Below are positions 1 to 5,123 of a stretch of 5,123 nucleotides of DNA, piece after piece. The translations under genes and the position numbers were made by a program. Each line of letters begins with the position of its first letter. Positions within the stretch are counted from its first letter, which is position 1. The notes under the pieces are model-generated. The model had not been told where the DNA came from. It did not search any database and saw only the letters and a list, made by a program, of their open reading frames with translations. This DNA comes from Planctomycetota bacterium. GTDB taxonomy: Bacteria > Planctomycetota > SZUA-567 > JAFGNG01. The stretch lies in the NCBI GenBank assembly GCA_016927125.1, contig JAFGNG010000040.1, positions 1-5,123 on the forward strand, in the 5' to 3' direction.

Positions 1-198
1 CTCAGAAAGTTCGATCAGATCCTTGATGCGGCACTTGCCGCAGAGCTTGCAGTTATCCAGCGATGCAATTAGGTTGTTGGGGCATTCGCTCCATTGCAGG
101 CAATGGGGAAAGAGCAGGAGCAGTTCGCCCGGTTTGACCCTGACCTTGCGCAGCCGCGTCACCCAGTTGTTGAGCTTGACTATCTGTGAATCAAACAT
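1..198 (-). CDS. DUF116 family protein, N-terminal part (runs off left edge)
   Basis: The first 66 residues of a protein are visible, reading in frame from an ATG at 198 to the window edge; the rest is missing. The fragment has a basic, hydrophilic start, a hydrophobic run (LLLLF) at about 26-30, then PHCLQ with C33 and a second cysteine C39, followed by a tight cluster C50-x2-C53-x2-C56 (NCKLCGKC). This LFPHCLQ...C...C-x2-C-x2-C pattern is what I know from the DUF116 family, whose biochemical role is not established; the cysteines suggest a metal or Fe-S site, which is inference. An AAGGAA ribosome binding site (204-209) lies 5 bases before the ATG, which supports this start. It follows the two CNNM/CBS genes on the same strand after 128 bases and may have its own promoter. 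The family assignment is from motif recognition on a partial sequence. Confidence 0.78.
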   Translation of the reverse strand, partial: MFDSQIVKLNNWVTRLRKVRVKPGELLLLFPHCLQWSECPNNLIASLDNCKLCGKCRIKDLIELSE

Positions 199-224
199 TG
201 CTATTCCTTGTTAAAACTGCCTGA

Positions 225-253
225 TCAATATCCGCTCTTGGCGCTGTGGTCAA
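225..253 (-). promoter_or_regulatory. Candidate sigma70 promoter for the DUF116 gene
   Basis: On the minus strand TTGACC (248-253), a 5 of 6 match to the -35 consensus, sits just after an A-run and is followed after 17 bases by TATTGA (225-230), a weak -10 (3 of 6). An alternative -10 is GATATT with a 15-base spacer. Transcription would begin near 218, about 20 bases before the ATG at 198. The -35 and its setting in a real intergenic gap are good; the -10 is poor, so this is tentative. Confidence 0.4.
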
Positions 254-326
254 GTTTTTTATCCAGGGGCTTGCCAGGCAGGTTGGCGGTAATATGCAAA
301 AACAGGGAGAAAGGTAGTGGGAGCTA

Positions 327-1319
327 TTACTTATTAAGCTGCTCGGCATCCGTCATGCCCAGGATTTCCGCAATCAGATCCCGGGTGGTAATTATCCCGA
401 TAACCTTGCCCTGGGAGACTGCTACGCCCATCCTGGCGCCGCCGCTTTGCAGCTTGGCGCAGGCCCGACTGAGCAAGGTTTCCGCCTCTAACAATACCGG
501 GGTTTGCGCCACTTCCCCCGCGGGAGTATTGGGATCCAGGTCCTTGGCCATCAAGGTTTCAGCGGTAAGGATGCCGAGCACTTCATGGTGTCGCTTATCC
601 ACGAGGGGCAGGCGATGCAGGCCGGTTTCTTTCATCACCTCCTTTGCCCTGGCGCAGGTTGTGGTTTTCTTGATTGAAACCACGCGATTCAGCGGGATTA
701 CTATATGCCTGACTCGCGACCTCTCCACCGCCATCATCTGCATCGCCATGCGGTGCTGGGTGGCATCCAGCAGCCCGGAATCCGCGCCGAAATCAAGGTG
801 AGCGAGGATTTCCTCCCGGCGGGTGGATTTAATCGGGGTTTTGCCGAGCAGGCGGATAAGCCCGCTTAATATCCAAGTTACGCTGCCCAGGAAAAATGTC
901 AGTGGCAGAAACAGCCAGCGCGATAAAATCAATACCCGGGTTCCCGCCAGGCAATAACGTTCCGCCAGGCCATAGCCGAGTTGCTTCGGGGTAACCTCCG
1001 CAAAGATGAAGCAGAAGGGGGTGAGAATCAGGGTTGCCCACAGTTCTGGCCGGAACCAGCCCAGTGATTCAATATGATGTTCCAGGATATGGGTACCGAG
1101 ATAGACTGAGAGGTTATGGCCGATCAGGGTAATGGTTACGAGGGCGCCCATATCTTCCAGGTGATGTGCGGTTCTCTCTGCCAAGGTATTGCCCTGGTTG
1201 GCCAACACCCGCAGACGTAAGGGATTAGCGGCATAACCCGCCGTTTCCAGGCCGGCATATAACCCAGCCAGGAAAATGGCTCCCCCACAGCCAATCAACA
1301 AGAGCAGAAATCCTGTCAT
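327..1319 (-). CDS. CNNM (DUF21) and CBS-pair membrane protein, short paralogue lacking the CorC_HlyC domain
   Basis: A 330-residue integral membrane protein of the CNNM/HlyC-CorC superfamily, whose members are linked to Mg2+ or other divalent-cation transport. Residues 1-160 form a DUF21 domain with hydrophobic segments near 3-24, 58-78, 92-115 and 125-157, and carry the family landmark AEVTPK (107-112, E108). Two CBS repeats follow at about 204-258 and 268-322; the second ends in the usual GIITTRDLIAEILG. The protein stops there, so the C-terminal CorC_HlyC domain is absent. The family motif LSAFFSGSETA of the upstream neighbour is LAGLYAGLETA here (17-27): S19, S23 and S25 are replaced by A18, A22 and L24, while the Glu is kept. 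Its ATG shares one base with the neighbour's TGA (TGATG), and GGGGGGA (1327-1333) inside the neighbour's end is a plausible ribosome binding site, so translation is probably coupled. Family membership is secure; actual transport activity is not. Confidence 0.88.
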   Translation of the reverse strand: MTGFLLLLIGCGGAIFLAGLYAGLETAGYAANPLRLRVLANQGNTLAERTAHHLEDMGALVTITLIGHNLSVYLGTHILEHHIESLGWFRPELWATLILTPFCFIFAEVTPKQLGYGLAERYCLAGTRVLILSRWLFLPLTFFLGSVTWILSGLIRLLGKTPIKSTRREEILAHLDFGADSGLLDATQHRMAMQMMAVERSRVRHIVIPLNRVVSIKKTTTCARAKEVMKETGLHRLPLVDKRHHEVLGILTAETLMAKDLDPNTPAGEVAQTPVLLEAETLLSRACAKLQSGGARMGVAVSQGKVIGIITTRDLIAEILGMTDAEQLNK

Positions 1320-2599
1320 CAGGCAGTCCCCCCGCGATCCTGATTTTTGGCGTTATCTTCCGGCGGGATGATTTCCAGGAGGATGCTCTTCACTCGGTGG
1401 CGGATAGTATCGCGTACTGTCATCCGGATACGCCCGAGCCGAATACTATCGCCGGTTTTAGGCAAATATCCGAGCACGGAGGTTACCAACCCGCTCACCG
1501 TATCGACCGCCGGCAGATTGCCGGGAAATTGCAGCAGGCTCTTCCAGTCCCGGAGGCTGAGGTTCCCGGCGAGAATAAAGGTGCCTGGCTCCAAGCTCTG
1601 GATCATGGGCTCGACCTGGTCGGTTCCGGGCGGCTCGCCAAAGACCTCCGCCAGGATATCGGAAAGGGTAATAATCCCGGCGGTGCCGCCATACTCATCG
1701 GTGACAATCGCAAGATCAATAGGCTGAGCCTGTAAATACCGGAGGGTGTTATTGGCGCGCTGGTATTCGGTAATGAAGATCGGGGGATGGATATAAGGCC
1801 GGATCGTACCCTCCTCCCTTTCCAGGAATACCTCCCGCGCATCAACTACGCCGATGATATCATCCCGGTGCTTTCGGAATACCGGGATCTTGGCGCGCTT
1901 GGTTTCTCGGAAGAGGGTCAGGAGTTTCCGGATCGAGCTCTTTTCTTCAATCATTACCAGGTCGACGCGCGGGGTCATAAATTCCTTAATCTTGACCACG
2001 GAGAGATCGATGATTTCACCGACTAGGGCGCTTTCGACGGGATTTAATTCCCCGCTCGAAGCAGAGGCCTGGAGAATGAGCTTCAGTTCCTCGAGGTTGG
2101 ATTCCGGGGTGGATTCATGCCGGGTAAAGTGGCTGACAAACCCGGTTATCCGTTTCATTATCCTGCGGACCGGCGCCAATAGGAGGTGCAGCCACAGCAT
2201 CGGTATGGCTGCGGGCCAGAGGACGGCGCGGGGCGCAAGCACGGCCAGGGATTTGGGTGTTACTTCCCCTAAAATAATAACCAGCATCAGTGCGGACAGG
2301 GAGAAAACCGCAGCCCAACCTGGCGCATAGCGCCTGCCGATTTCCAGGCTGATACCCGCCGCCAAGCTGTAGAAGAGAATGTTTACCAGCATGTTGCATA
2401 AGAGCACGGTATGCAGAAATTCCGAGGGATGGCGCGCCAGTTTCAGGAGAGCATGGTTGGCCCGGCCCGGAGATTTGCGGATGGCGCTCAGATCTGCCTT
2501 GGAGAGTGAGAACAGGGCTGTCTCTGAACCCGAAAAAAAAGCCGAGAGACATAAGAGACCGCCGAGAGTGATGATCTGCCAGAGATAGTCTTGAATCAT
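1319..2599 (-). CDS. HlyC/CorC family transporter (DUF21, CBS pair, CorC_HlyC domain)
   Basis: A complete 426-residue member of the hemolysin-like HlyC/CorC/CNNM family. Residues 1-155 are the DUF21 membrane domain with hydrophobic stretches at about 8-30, 62-84, 95-111 and 117-145; it shows FFSGSETALFSLSK (21-34), CNMLVN (68-73) and GEVTPK (111-116). The cytoplasmic CBS pair spans about 200-320, with FMTPR at 207-211 and VTDEYGGTAGIIT at 299-311, both textbook signatures. Residues of about 330-410 match the C-terminal CorC_HlyC domain; the tail is polar. Homologues are implicated in Mg2+ or other divalent-cation export, with the CBS pair binding nucleotide; the name hemolysin is historical. 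It starts 39 bases after the phosphoesterase gene ends, with AAGG a few bases before the ATG, and overlaps the next gene by one base. The domain set and length are normal for the family. The exact cation cannot be told from sequence. Confidence 0.93.
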   Translation of the reverse strand: MIQDYLWQIITLGGLLCLSAFFSGSETALFSLSKADLSAIRKSPGRANHALLKLARHPSEFLHTVLLCNMLVNILFYSLAAGISLEIGRRYAPGWAAVFSLSALMLVIILGEVTPKSLAVLAPRAVLWPAAIPMLWLHLLLAPVRRIMKRITGFVSHFTRHESTPESNLEELKLILQASASSGELNPVESALVGEIIDLSVVKIKEFMTPRVDLVMIEEKSSIRKLLTLFRETKRAKIPVFRKHRDDIIGVVDAREVFLEREEGTIRPYIHPPIFITEYQRANNTLRYLQAQPIDLAIVTDEYGGTAGIITLSDILAEVFGEPPGTDQVEPMIQSLEPGTFILAGNLSLRDWKSLLQFPGNLPAVDTVSGLVTSVLGYLPKTGDSIRLGRIRMTVRDTIRHRVKSILLEIIPPEDNAKNQDRGGTA

Positions 2600-2638
2600 A
2601 TGCCTTGGAACCAGGTCCTTGCGGCTATCACCCGGCTC

Positions 2639-3385
2639 CTATTCCCCATAGAGTAGACGTTCCGCCAGGAATTCCGGCAGATTAGCTTCCCGGATCAGCT
2701 TGATAGTGGCGTCGACATCATACTCAATCCGGAAATATTCCACATTCTCCCCGTCATAAAGGACATAACTGCTGCGGTAATCACTATCGCGCGGCTGCCC
2801 CACGGAGCCGACACTGACATATAGCTTCTGCCCGGAAATATTGAACTTGGTCTTGGCGTCCGGGGGTTGGTAATGGGGAAAGAGATACCCCACCTCGGTG
2901 CCGAGAAAGGCACGGTGATTATGGCCGACAAAACAAACCCGGGTATCATCGAAGTCATCGAGCAGGCTTTCCAGCAGGAGGTGGAACATCCAGGGACTGT
3001 CCGCCTCGCGCAGATAATCGAGCAGTGGGTCCCGCATGGAGCCATGCACGTACATGATCTTCCCGTCGCGATGCTGGGGGGAAAGGCTGGCGAGGTAGTT
3101 CAAAGTTTCGGGATCACGCAACTGGTTTGCAGTCCAATCAATCGCTTCCTGGGCAAGCGGGGTAAAGTGCTCGGAGCCGAACAGAACCGCGTGTTCGTGA
3201 TTCCCCATCAAAACAACTGAACAGGTTTTTCTGACCAGGTCCAGGCATTCGCGCGGTTGCGGGCCATAGCCAATGACATCGCCCAGGCAGATGATCTCAT
3301 CCGGCTTGCGTTTTTTAATGTCAGCCAAGACCGCTTTGAGCGCTGGCAGGTTTCCGTGAATATCAGAGATTATGGCTTGTAACAT
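2639..3385 (-). CDS. Metallophosphoesterase, calcineurin-like superfamily
   Basis: A complete 248-residue cytoplasmic protein with the full set of two-metal phosphoesterase motifs: SDIHGN (7-12, D8 and H10), GDVIGYGP (35-42, D36), GNHE (61-64, N62 and H63), YVHGS (112-116, H114) and VGHNH (153-157, H155 and H157). A later VGSVGQPRD block (about 191-201) is typical of the Metallophos_2 type (YfcE-like or protein-phosphatase-like). All expected metal ligands are present, so it should be an active Mn2+, Fe or Zn-dependent hydrolase; whether its substrate is a phosphodiester, a nucleotide or a phosphoprotein cannot be read from the sequence. There is no signal peptide. The ATG at 3385 places the first motif at residue 8, as is usual; the ribosome binding site is weak (GGCGGG). 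It lies 81 bases downstream of aspartate kinase and 39 bases upstream of the CorC-like gene, all on one strand, so co-transcription is likely. Confidence 0.92.
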   Translation of the reverse strand: MLQAIISDIHGNLPALKAVLADIKKRKPDEIICLGDVIGYGPQPRECLDLVRKTCSVVLMGNHEHAVLFGSEHFTPLAQEAIDWTANQLRDPETLNYLASLSPQHRDGKIMYVHGSMRDPLLDYLREADSPWMFHLLLESLLDDFDDTRVCFVGHNHRAFLGTEVGYLFPHYQPPDAKTKFNISGQKLYVSVGSVGQPRDSDYRSSYVLYDGENVEYFRIEYDVDATIKLIREANLPEFLAERLLYGE

Positions 3386-3423
3386 TTTACCCGCCTGCCA
3401 TCGAGCCCCGGAAAAGATTCCCT

Positions 3424-3448
3424 TGGCCGGAAAGAGCGGTTCCGGCCA
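3424..3448 (-). repeat. 9-bp inverted repeat after aspartate kinase, possible weak terminator or mRNA-end stem
   Basis: TGGCCGGAA (3424-3432) and TTCCGGCCA (3440-3448) form a perfect GC-rich stem around a 7-base loop, 18 bases past the stop codon of aspartate kinase. In transcript direction no U-run follows directly; only a short TCTTTT begins several bases later. It could be an inefficient or factor-assisted terminator, or a stem that stabilises the upstream mRNA end and lets some transcription continue into the phosphoesterase gene. The stem is plain in the sequence; its role is inferred. Confidence 0.5.
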
Positions 3449-3466
3449 TTATGGCTTAAAAAATAC

Positions 3467-4786
3467 TTATTCAAAAAATTCCTGATGCAGGCTTTTGACT
3501 GCCATATCCACATCCGCGTTGTTCAAGCAGACAGCGATATTGATTTCACGCGCACCCTGACTGATCATTTGCACATTAATGCCGGCCCTGGAGAGAGTAT
3601 CAAATACCCGGGCCGCGGTGCCGCGCACCCCGCCCATGCCCTCACCGATCAGGCAGATAATGGCATGCTGGTCCTTGGCCACGACCGTGCTGTATTGCTC
3701 CAGTTCCGCCAGCGCGGGCTTGAGGTTCTCGGCTGAGGCATCGGTGGTGAGAGAAATCGTCACCTCGGAGGTGGCAATCATATTAATCACCACCGAATAT
3801 TTTTCAAAGATGTTGAAGACCTTGGCCATAAAGCCGTGGCTCATCAGCATGCGGGTGGAGGTGATATTGATCAGGGTCAGGTTCTTCTTGTAAACCACGC
3901 TCTTGGCGACCCCGCCGGTGGCAGTAGTCTGGTCCACAATCACCGTCCCCGGGTTATCCGGCTCCATGGTATTGAGTACCCGCACCGGGATGCTTGCTGC
4001 CATGGCCGGGATGATGGTGCTGGGGTGGAGAACCTTGGCCCCATACCAAGCCAGTTCCGAAGCCTCATTGAAGGAGATCTCCGGCAGGCTCTTGGCGGCC
4101 GGGACAATATTGGGGTCTGTAGTCATTACACCGTTGACATCCGTCCAGATTTCAACTTCCTCCGCCCCAATGGCCGCGCCCATGATGGTGGCGGAATAGT
4201 CTGAGCCGCCGCGGCCGAGGGTAGTAATATGCCCGTCGCTGCATTTACCAATGAAACCGGTGGTAACAATCACATCCGCCTCGGTCTGGTTCCAGCATTT
4301 GGCGATGGCGGGATAGCTTATCGGATCAGGATTAGCAGCGCCATAAATATTATCCGTCTGTAAACCCATATCATAGGCATCTATTGCCACTGCCTTTATG
4401 CTCCGCTTGCTTAAGGTAGCTGCCAAAACCCGGCTGCTCATGCGCTCCCCAAAACTCATCACTAGGTCAAGGGTTCGGGGAGTGAGTTCCTCCAGCATAA
4501 AAATACCCTTGAGGAGATCATGCAGATTATCTAGGTGGGAACGCACCAGCGCTTCATCCAACCCCAGGTCTTTTACCAACCCCAGTTGGCGGGCTTCAAT
4601 TTCTCTGCCGTCAGGTTTACCGGCAACTGCGTTTTCGGCAGCGGCGATCAAGAGGTTTGTAATCCCGCTGTGCGCGGAGGTTACAACCAGAGGGTTCCTG
4701 TCGAGGCGGCTCTCAATAATCTTGCAGACATTGTCAATGCTCTTCAAGGAACCGACACTGGTGCCGCCAAACTTCATCACAATCAT
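3467..4786 (-). CDS. lysC: Aspartate kinase, monofunctional, with two C-terminal ACT domains
   Basis: A complete 439-residue aspartokinase, which phosphorylates L-aspartate with ATP in the first step towards lysine, threonine, methionine and diaminopimelate. The amino acid kinase domain covers about 1-285: KFGGTSVG (5-12), SFGERMSS (111-118), TTLGRGGSDYSA (188-199), WTDVNGVMTTDPNIVP (214-229) and ASELAWYGAKVLHP (242-255), all canonical. Two ACT domains follow at about 300-370 and 375-437 and are expected to bind the feedback effector. No homoserine dehydrogenase domain is fused. Length and motif wording resemble the LysC/aspartokinase III type (E. coli LysC is about 449 residues) more than the shorter-kinase alpha/beta type with an internal start, but which amino acid inhibits it cannot be read here. 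The ATG at 4786 has a strong AAAGGAG site and a good promoter upstream, so it probably starts its own transcription unit. The symbol follows the family name; a paralogue elsewhere could exist. Confidence 0.95.
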   Translation of the reverse strand: MIVMKFGGTSVGSLKSIDNVCKIIESRLDRNPLVVTSAHSGITNLLIAAAENAVAGKPDGREIEARQLGLVKDLGLDEALVRSHLDNLHDLLKGIFMLEELTPRTLDLVMSFGERMSSRVLAATLSKRSIKAVAIDAYDMGLQTDNIYGAANPDPISYPAIAKCWNQTEADVIVTTGFIGKCSDGHITTLGRGGSDYSATIMGAAIGAEEVEIWTDVNGVMTTDPNIVPAAKSLPEISFNEASELAWYGAKVLHPSTIIPAMAASIPVRVLNTMEPDNPGTVIVDQTTATGGVAKSVVYKKNLTLINITSTRMLMSHGFMAKVFNIFEKYSVVINMIATSEVTISLTTDASAENLKPALAELEQYSTVVAKDQHAIICLIGEGMGGVRGTAARVFDTLSRAGINVQMISQGAREINIAVCLNNADVDMAVKSLHQEFFE

Positions 4787-4796
4787 GGTTTACTTA

Positions 4797-4803
4797 CTCC
4801 TTT
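4797..4803 (-). promoter_or_regulatory. Ribosome binding site of aspartate kinase
   Basis: AAAGGAG on the minus strand, 10 bases before the ATG at 4786. It is a near-perfect Shine-Dalgarno sequence and decides for this ATG over the in-frame Met4. Confidence 0.85.
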
Positions 4804-4823
4804 GAATATGGTTTCCTCTGCCA

Positions 4824-4852
4824 ATCATACAGTTTCTGGGAGGACTTGGCAA
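4824..4852 (-). promoter_or_regulatory. Sigma70-type promoter for aspartate kinase
   Basis: TTGCCA (4847-4852) and TATGAT (4824-4829) on the minus strand are each 5 of 6 matches to consensus, separated by exactly 17 bases. An A/T-rich block, AAATTTAAAAATTT (4851-4864), lies at and just upstream of the -35 and resembles an UP element. Initiation would fall near 4817, giving a leader of about 30 bases. That is too short for a lysine riboswitch or a leader-peptide attenuator, so regulation is more likely by enzyme feedback or a repressor. Predicted from sequence only. Confidence 0.7.
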
Positions 4853-4955
4853 ATTTTTAAATTTCTATTGCCTGCTGCAGCTATAAAACTCTTCCGAGGC
4901 CAAACTTGCATAGTTGCCAAGAATTTACAAGGAGATAATGCTACGAAGGTTGAGA

Positions 4956-5123
4956 TTATTCCCAGATCAGGGCATTGGCATCGAAGACCGGGCCTTCCCG
5001 GCAGACCCGTTGATAAACAAAGCCTTCCGGAAGGGAGGTGTCCTTGACCTTGACCGCGCAACCGTAACAGGCGCCGAACCCACAGGCCATGCGGGCATCC
5101 AACGAAACCTGGCAGGGGATTTC
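4956..5123 (-). CDS. pyrK: Dihydroorotate dehydrogenase electron-transfer subunit PyrK, C-terminal end (runs off right edge)
   Basis: The last 55 residues of a protein are visible, ending at a TAA at 4956-4958; the start and the FAD/NAD-binding domains lie outside the window. The fragment contains SLDARMACGFGACYGCAV, then VYQRVCREGPVF and a final ALIWE. Counting from the window edge the cysteines are C14-x4-C19-x2-C22 and C41, the [2Fe-2S] cluster signature of PyrK, and the VCREGPVF end matches the family's usual C-terminus. PyrK pairs with PyrD (type 1B enzyme) and passes electrons from dihydroorotate oxidation through FAD and the Fe-S cluster to NAD+, in pyrimidine synthesis. The pyrD gene is not in view. 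A 169-base gap with a new promoter separates pyrK from aspartate kinase, so the two need not form one operon. Related NAD-linked flavin reductases share the fold, but the cysteine pattern and ending favour PyrK. Confidence 0.88.
   Translation of the reverse strand, partial: EIPCQVSLDARMACGFGACYGCAVKVKDTSLPEGFVYQRVCREGPVFDANALIWE

Noticed and set aside
254..326. Possible terminator stems (GCCA/TGGC and TGCC-T-GGCA) after the short CNNM gene.
   Set aside because: Stems are only four pairs and no U-run follows in transcript direction.
208..801. Long plus-strand open frame (197 residues) over the end of the short CNNM paralogue.
   Set aside because: It lies antisense to a gene with clear CBS motifs, has no recognisable domain, and is what a GC-moderate antisense frame gives by chance.
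1319..2599. Reading the HlyC/CorC protein as a true hemolysin or virulence factor.
   Set aside because: The hemolysin label in this family is historical; the domain set points to a cation transporter.
2867..3220. Plus-strand open frame of 117 residues inside the phosphoesterase gene.
   Set aside because: It is the antisense of conserved catalytic motifs of the phosphoesterase and shows no domain of its own.
4905..4921. Imperfect hairpin after pyrK (CTTGGCA, loop ACTA, TGCAAG on the minus strand), followed by TTT, as a terminator.
   Set aside because: The stem has only six pairs with a bulge and the T-run is three bases, too weak to call as an intrinsic terminator.
4535..5047. Plus-strand open frame (170 residues) spanning the start of lysC, its promoter and the end of pyrK.
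   Set aside because: It crosses two well-supported minus-strand genes and their intergenic promoter, and the translation resembles no family.

Overview
The window looks like an ordinary chromosomal stretch of an anaerobic-type bacterium with moderate GC content. All the genes I can support lie on the minus strand. In transcription order (right to left) they are: the C-terminal end of pyrK (dihydroorotate dehydrogenase electron-transfer subunit); a complete lysC-type aspartate kinase; a metallophosphoesterase; a full-length HlyC/CorC-type transporter with DUF21 (CNNM), CBS pair and CorC_HlyC domain; a shorter DUF21+CBS paralogue of it; and the N-terminal end of a DUF116 cysteine-cluster protein. 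PyrK, DUF116 and paired CNNM/CBS proteins together fit Desulfobacterota (deltaproteobacterial) genomes or similar anaerobes. That is inference from gene content and I cannot place the organism more precisely.

Layout. At the right edge (4956-5123) pyrK ends. A 169-base, AT-richer gap follows, holding a good sigma70-type promoter (TTGCCA, 17 bases, TATGAT) and a strong ribosome binding site, so aspartate kinase (3467-4786) probably begins its own transcription unit with a leader of about 30 bases. An 81-base gap with a 9-bp inverted repeat separates it from the metallophosphoesterase (2639-3385). After 39 bases comes the CorC-like gene (1319-2599), which overlaps its paralogue (327-1319) by one base in a TGATG junction, a sign of translational coupling. 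A 128-base gap with a candidate promoter leads to the DUF116 gene, cut off at position 1. No gene-free stretch exceeds 300 bases.

Functionally the genes are mostly housekeeping: pyrimidine synthesis, entry to the aspartate-family amino acid pathway, a phosphoesterase, and probable divalent-cation membrane transporters. The most interesting point is the tandem transporter pair. The downstream member lacks the CorC_HlyC domain and has lost the serines of the conserved SGSE motif in its membrane domain, which suggests a specialised or heteromeric partner. I saw no mobile element, CRISPR array, tRNA, rRNA, toxin-antitoxin or defence genes, and no convincing previously undescribed system.
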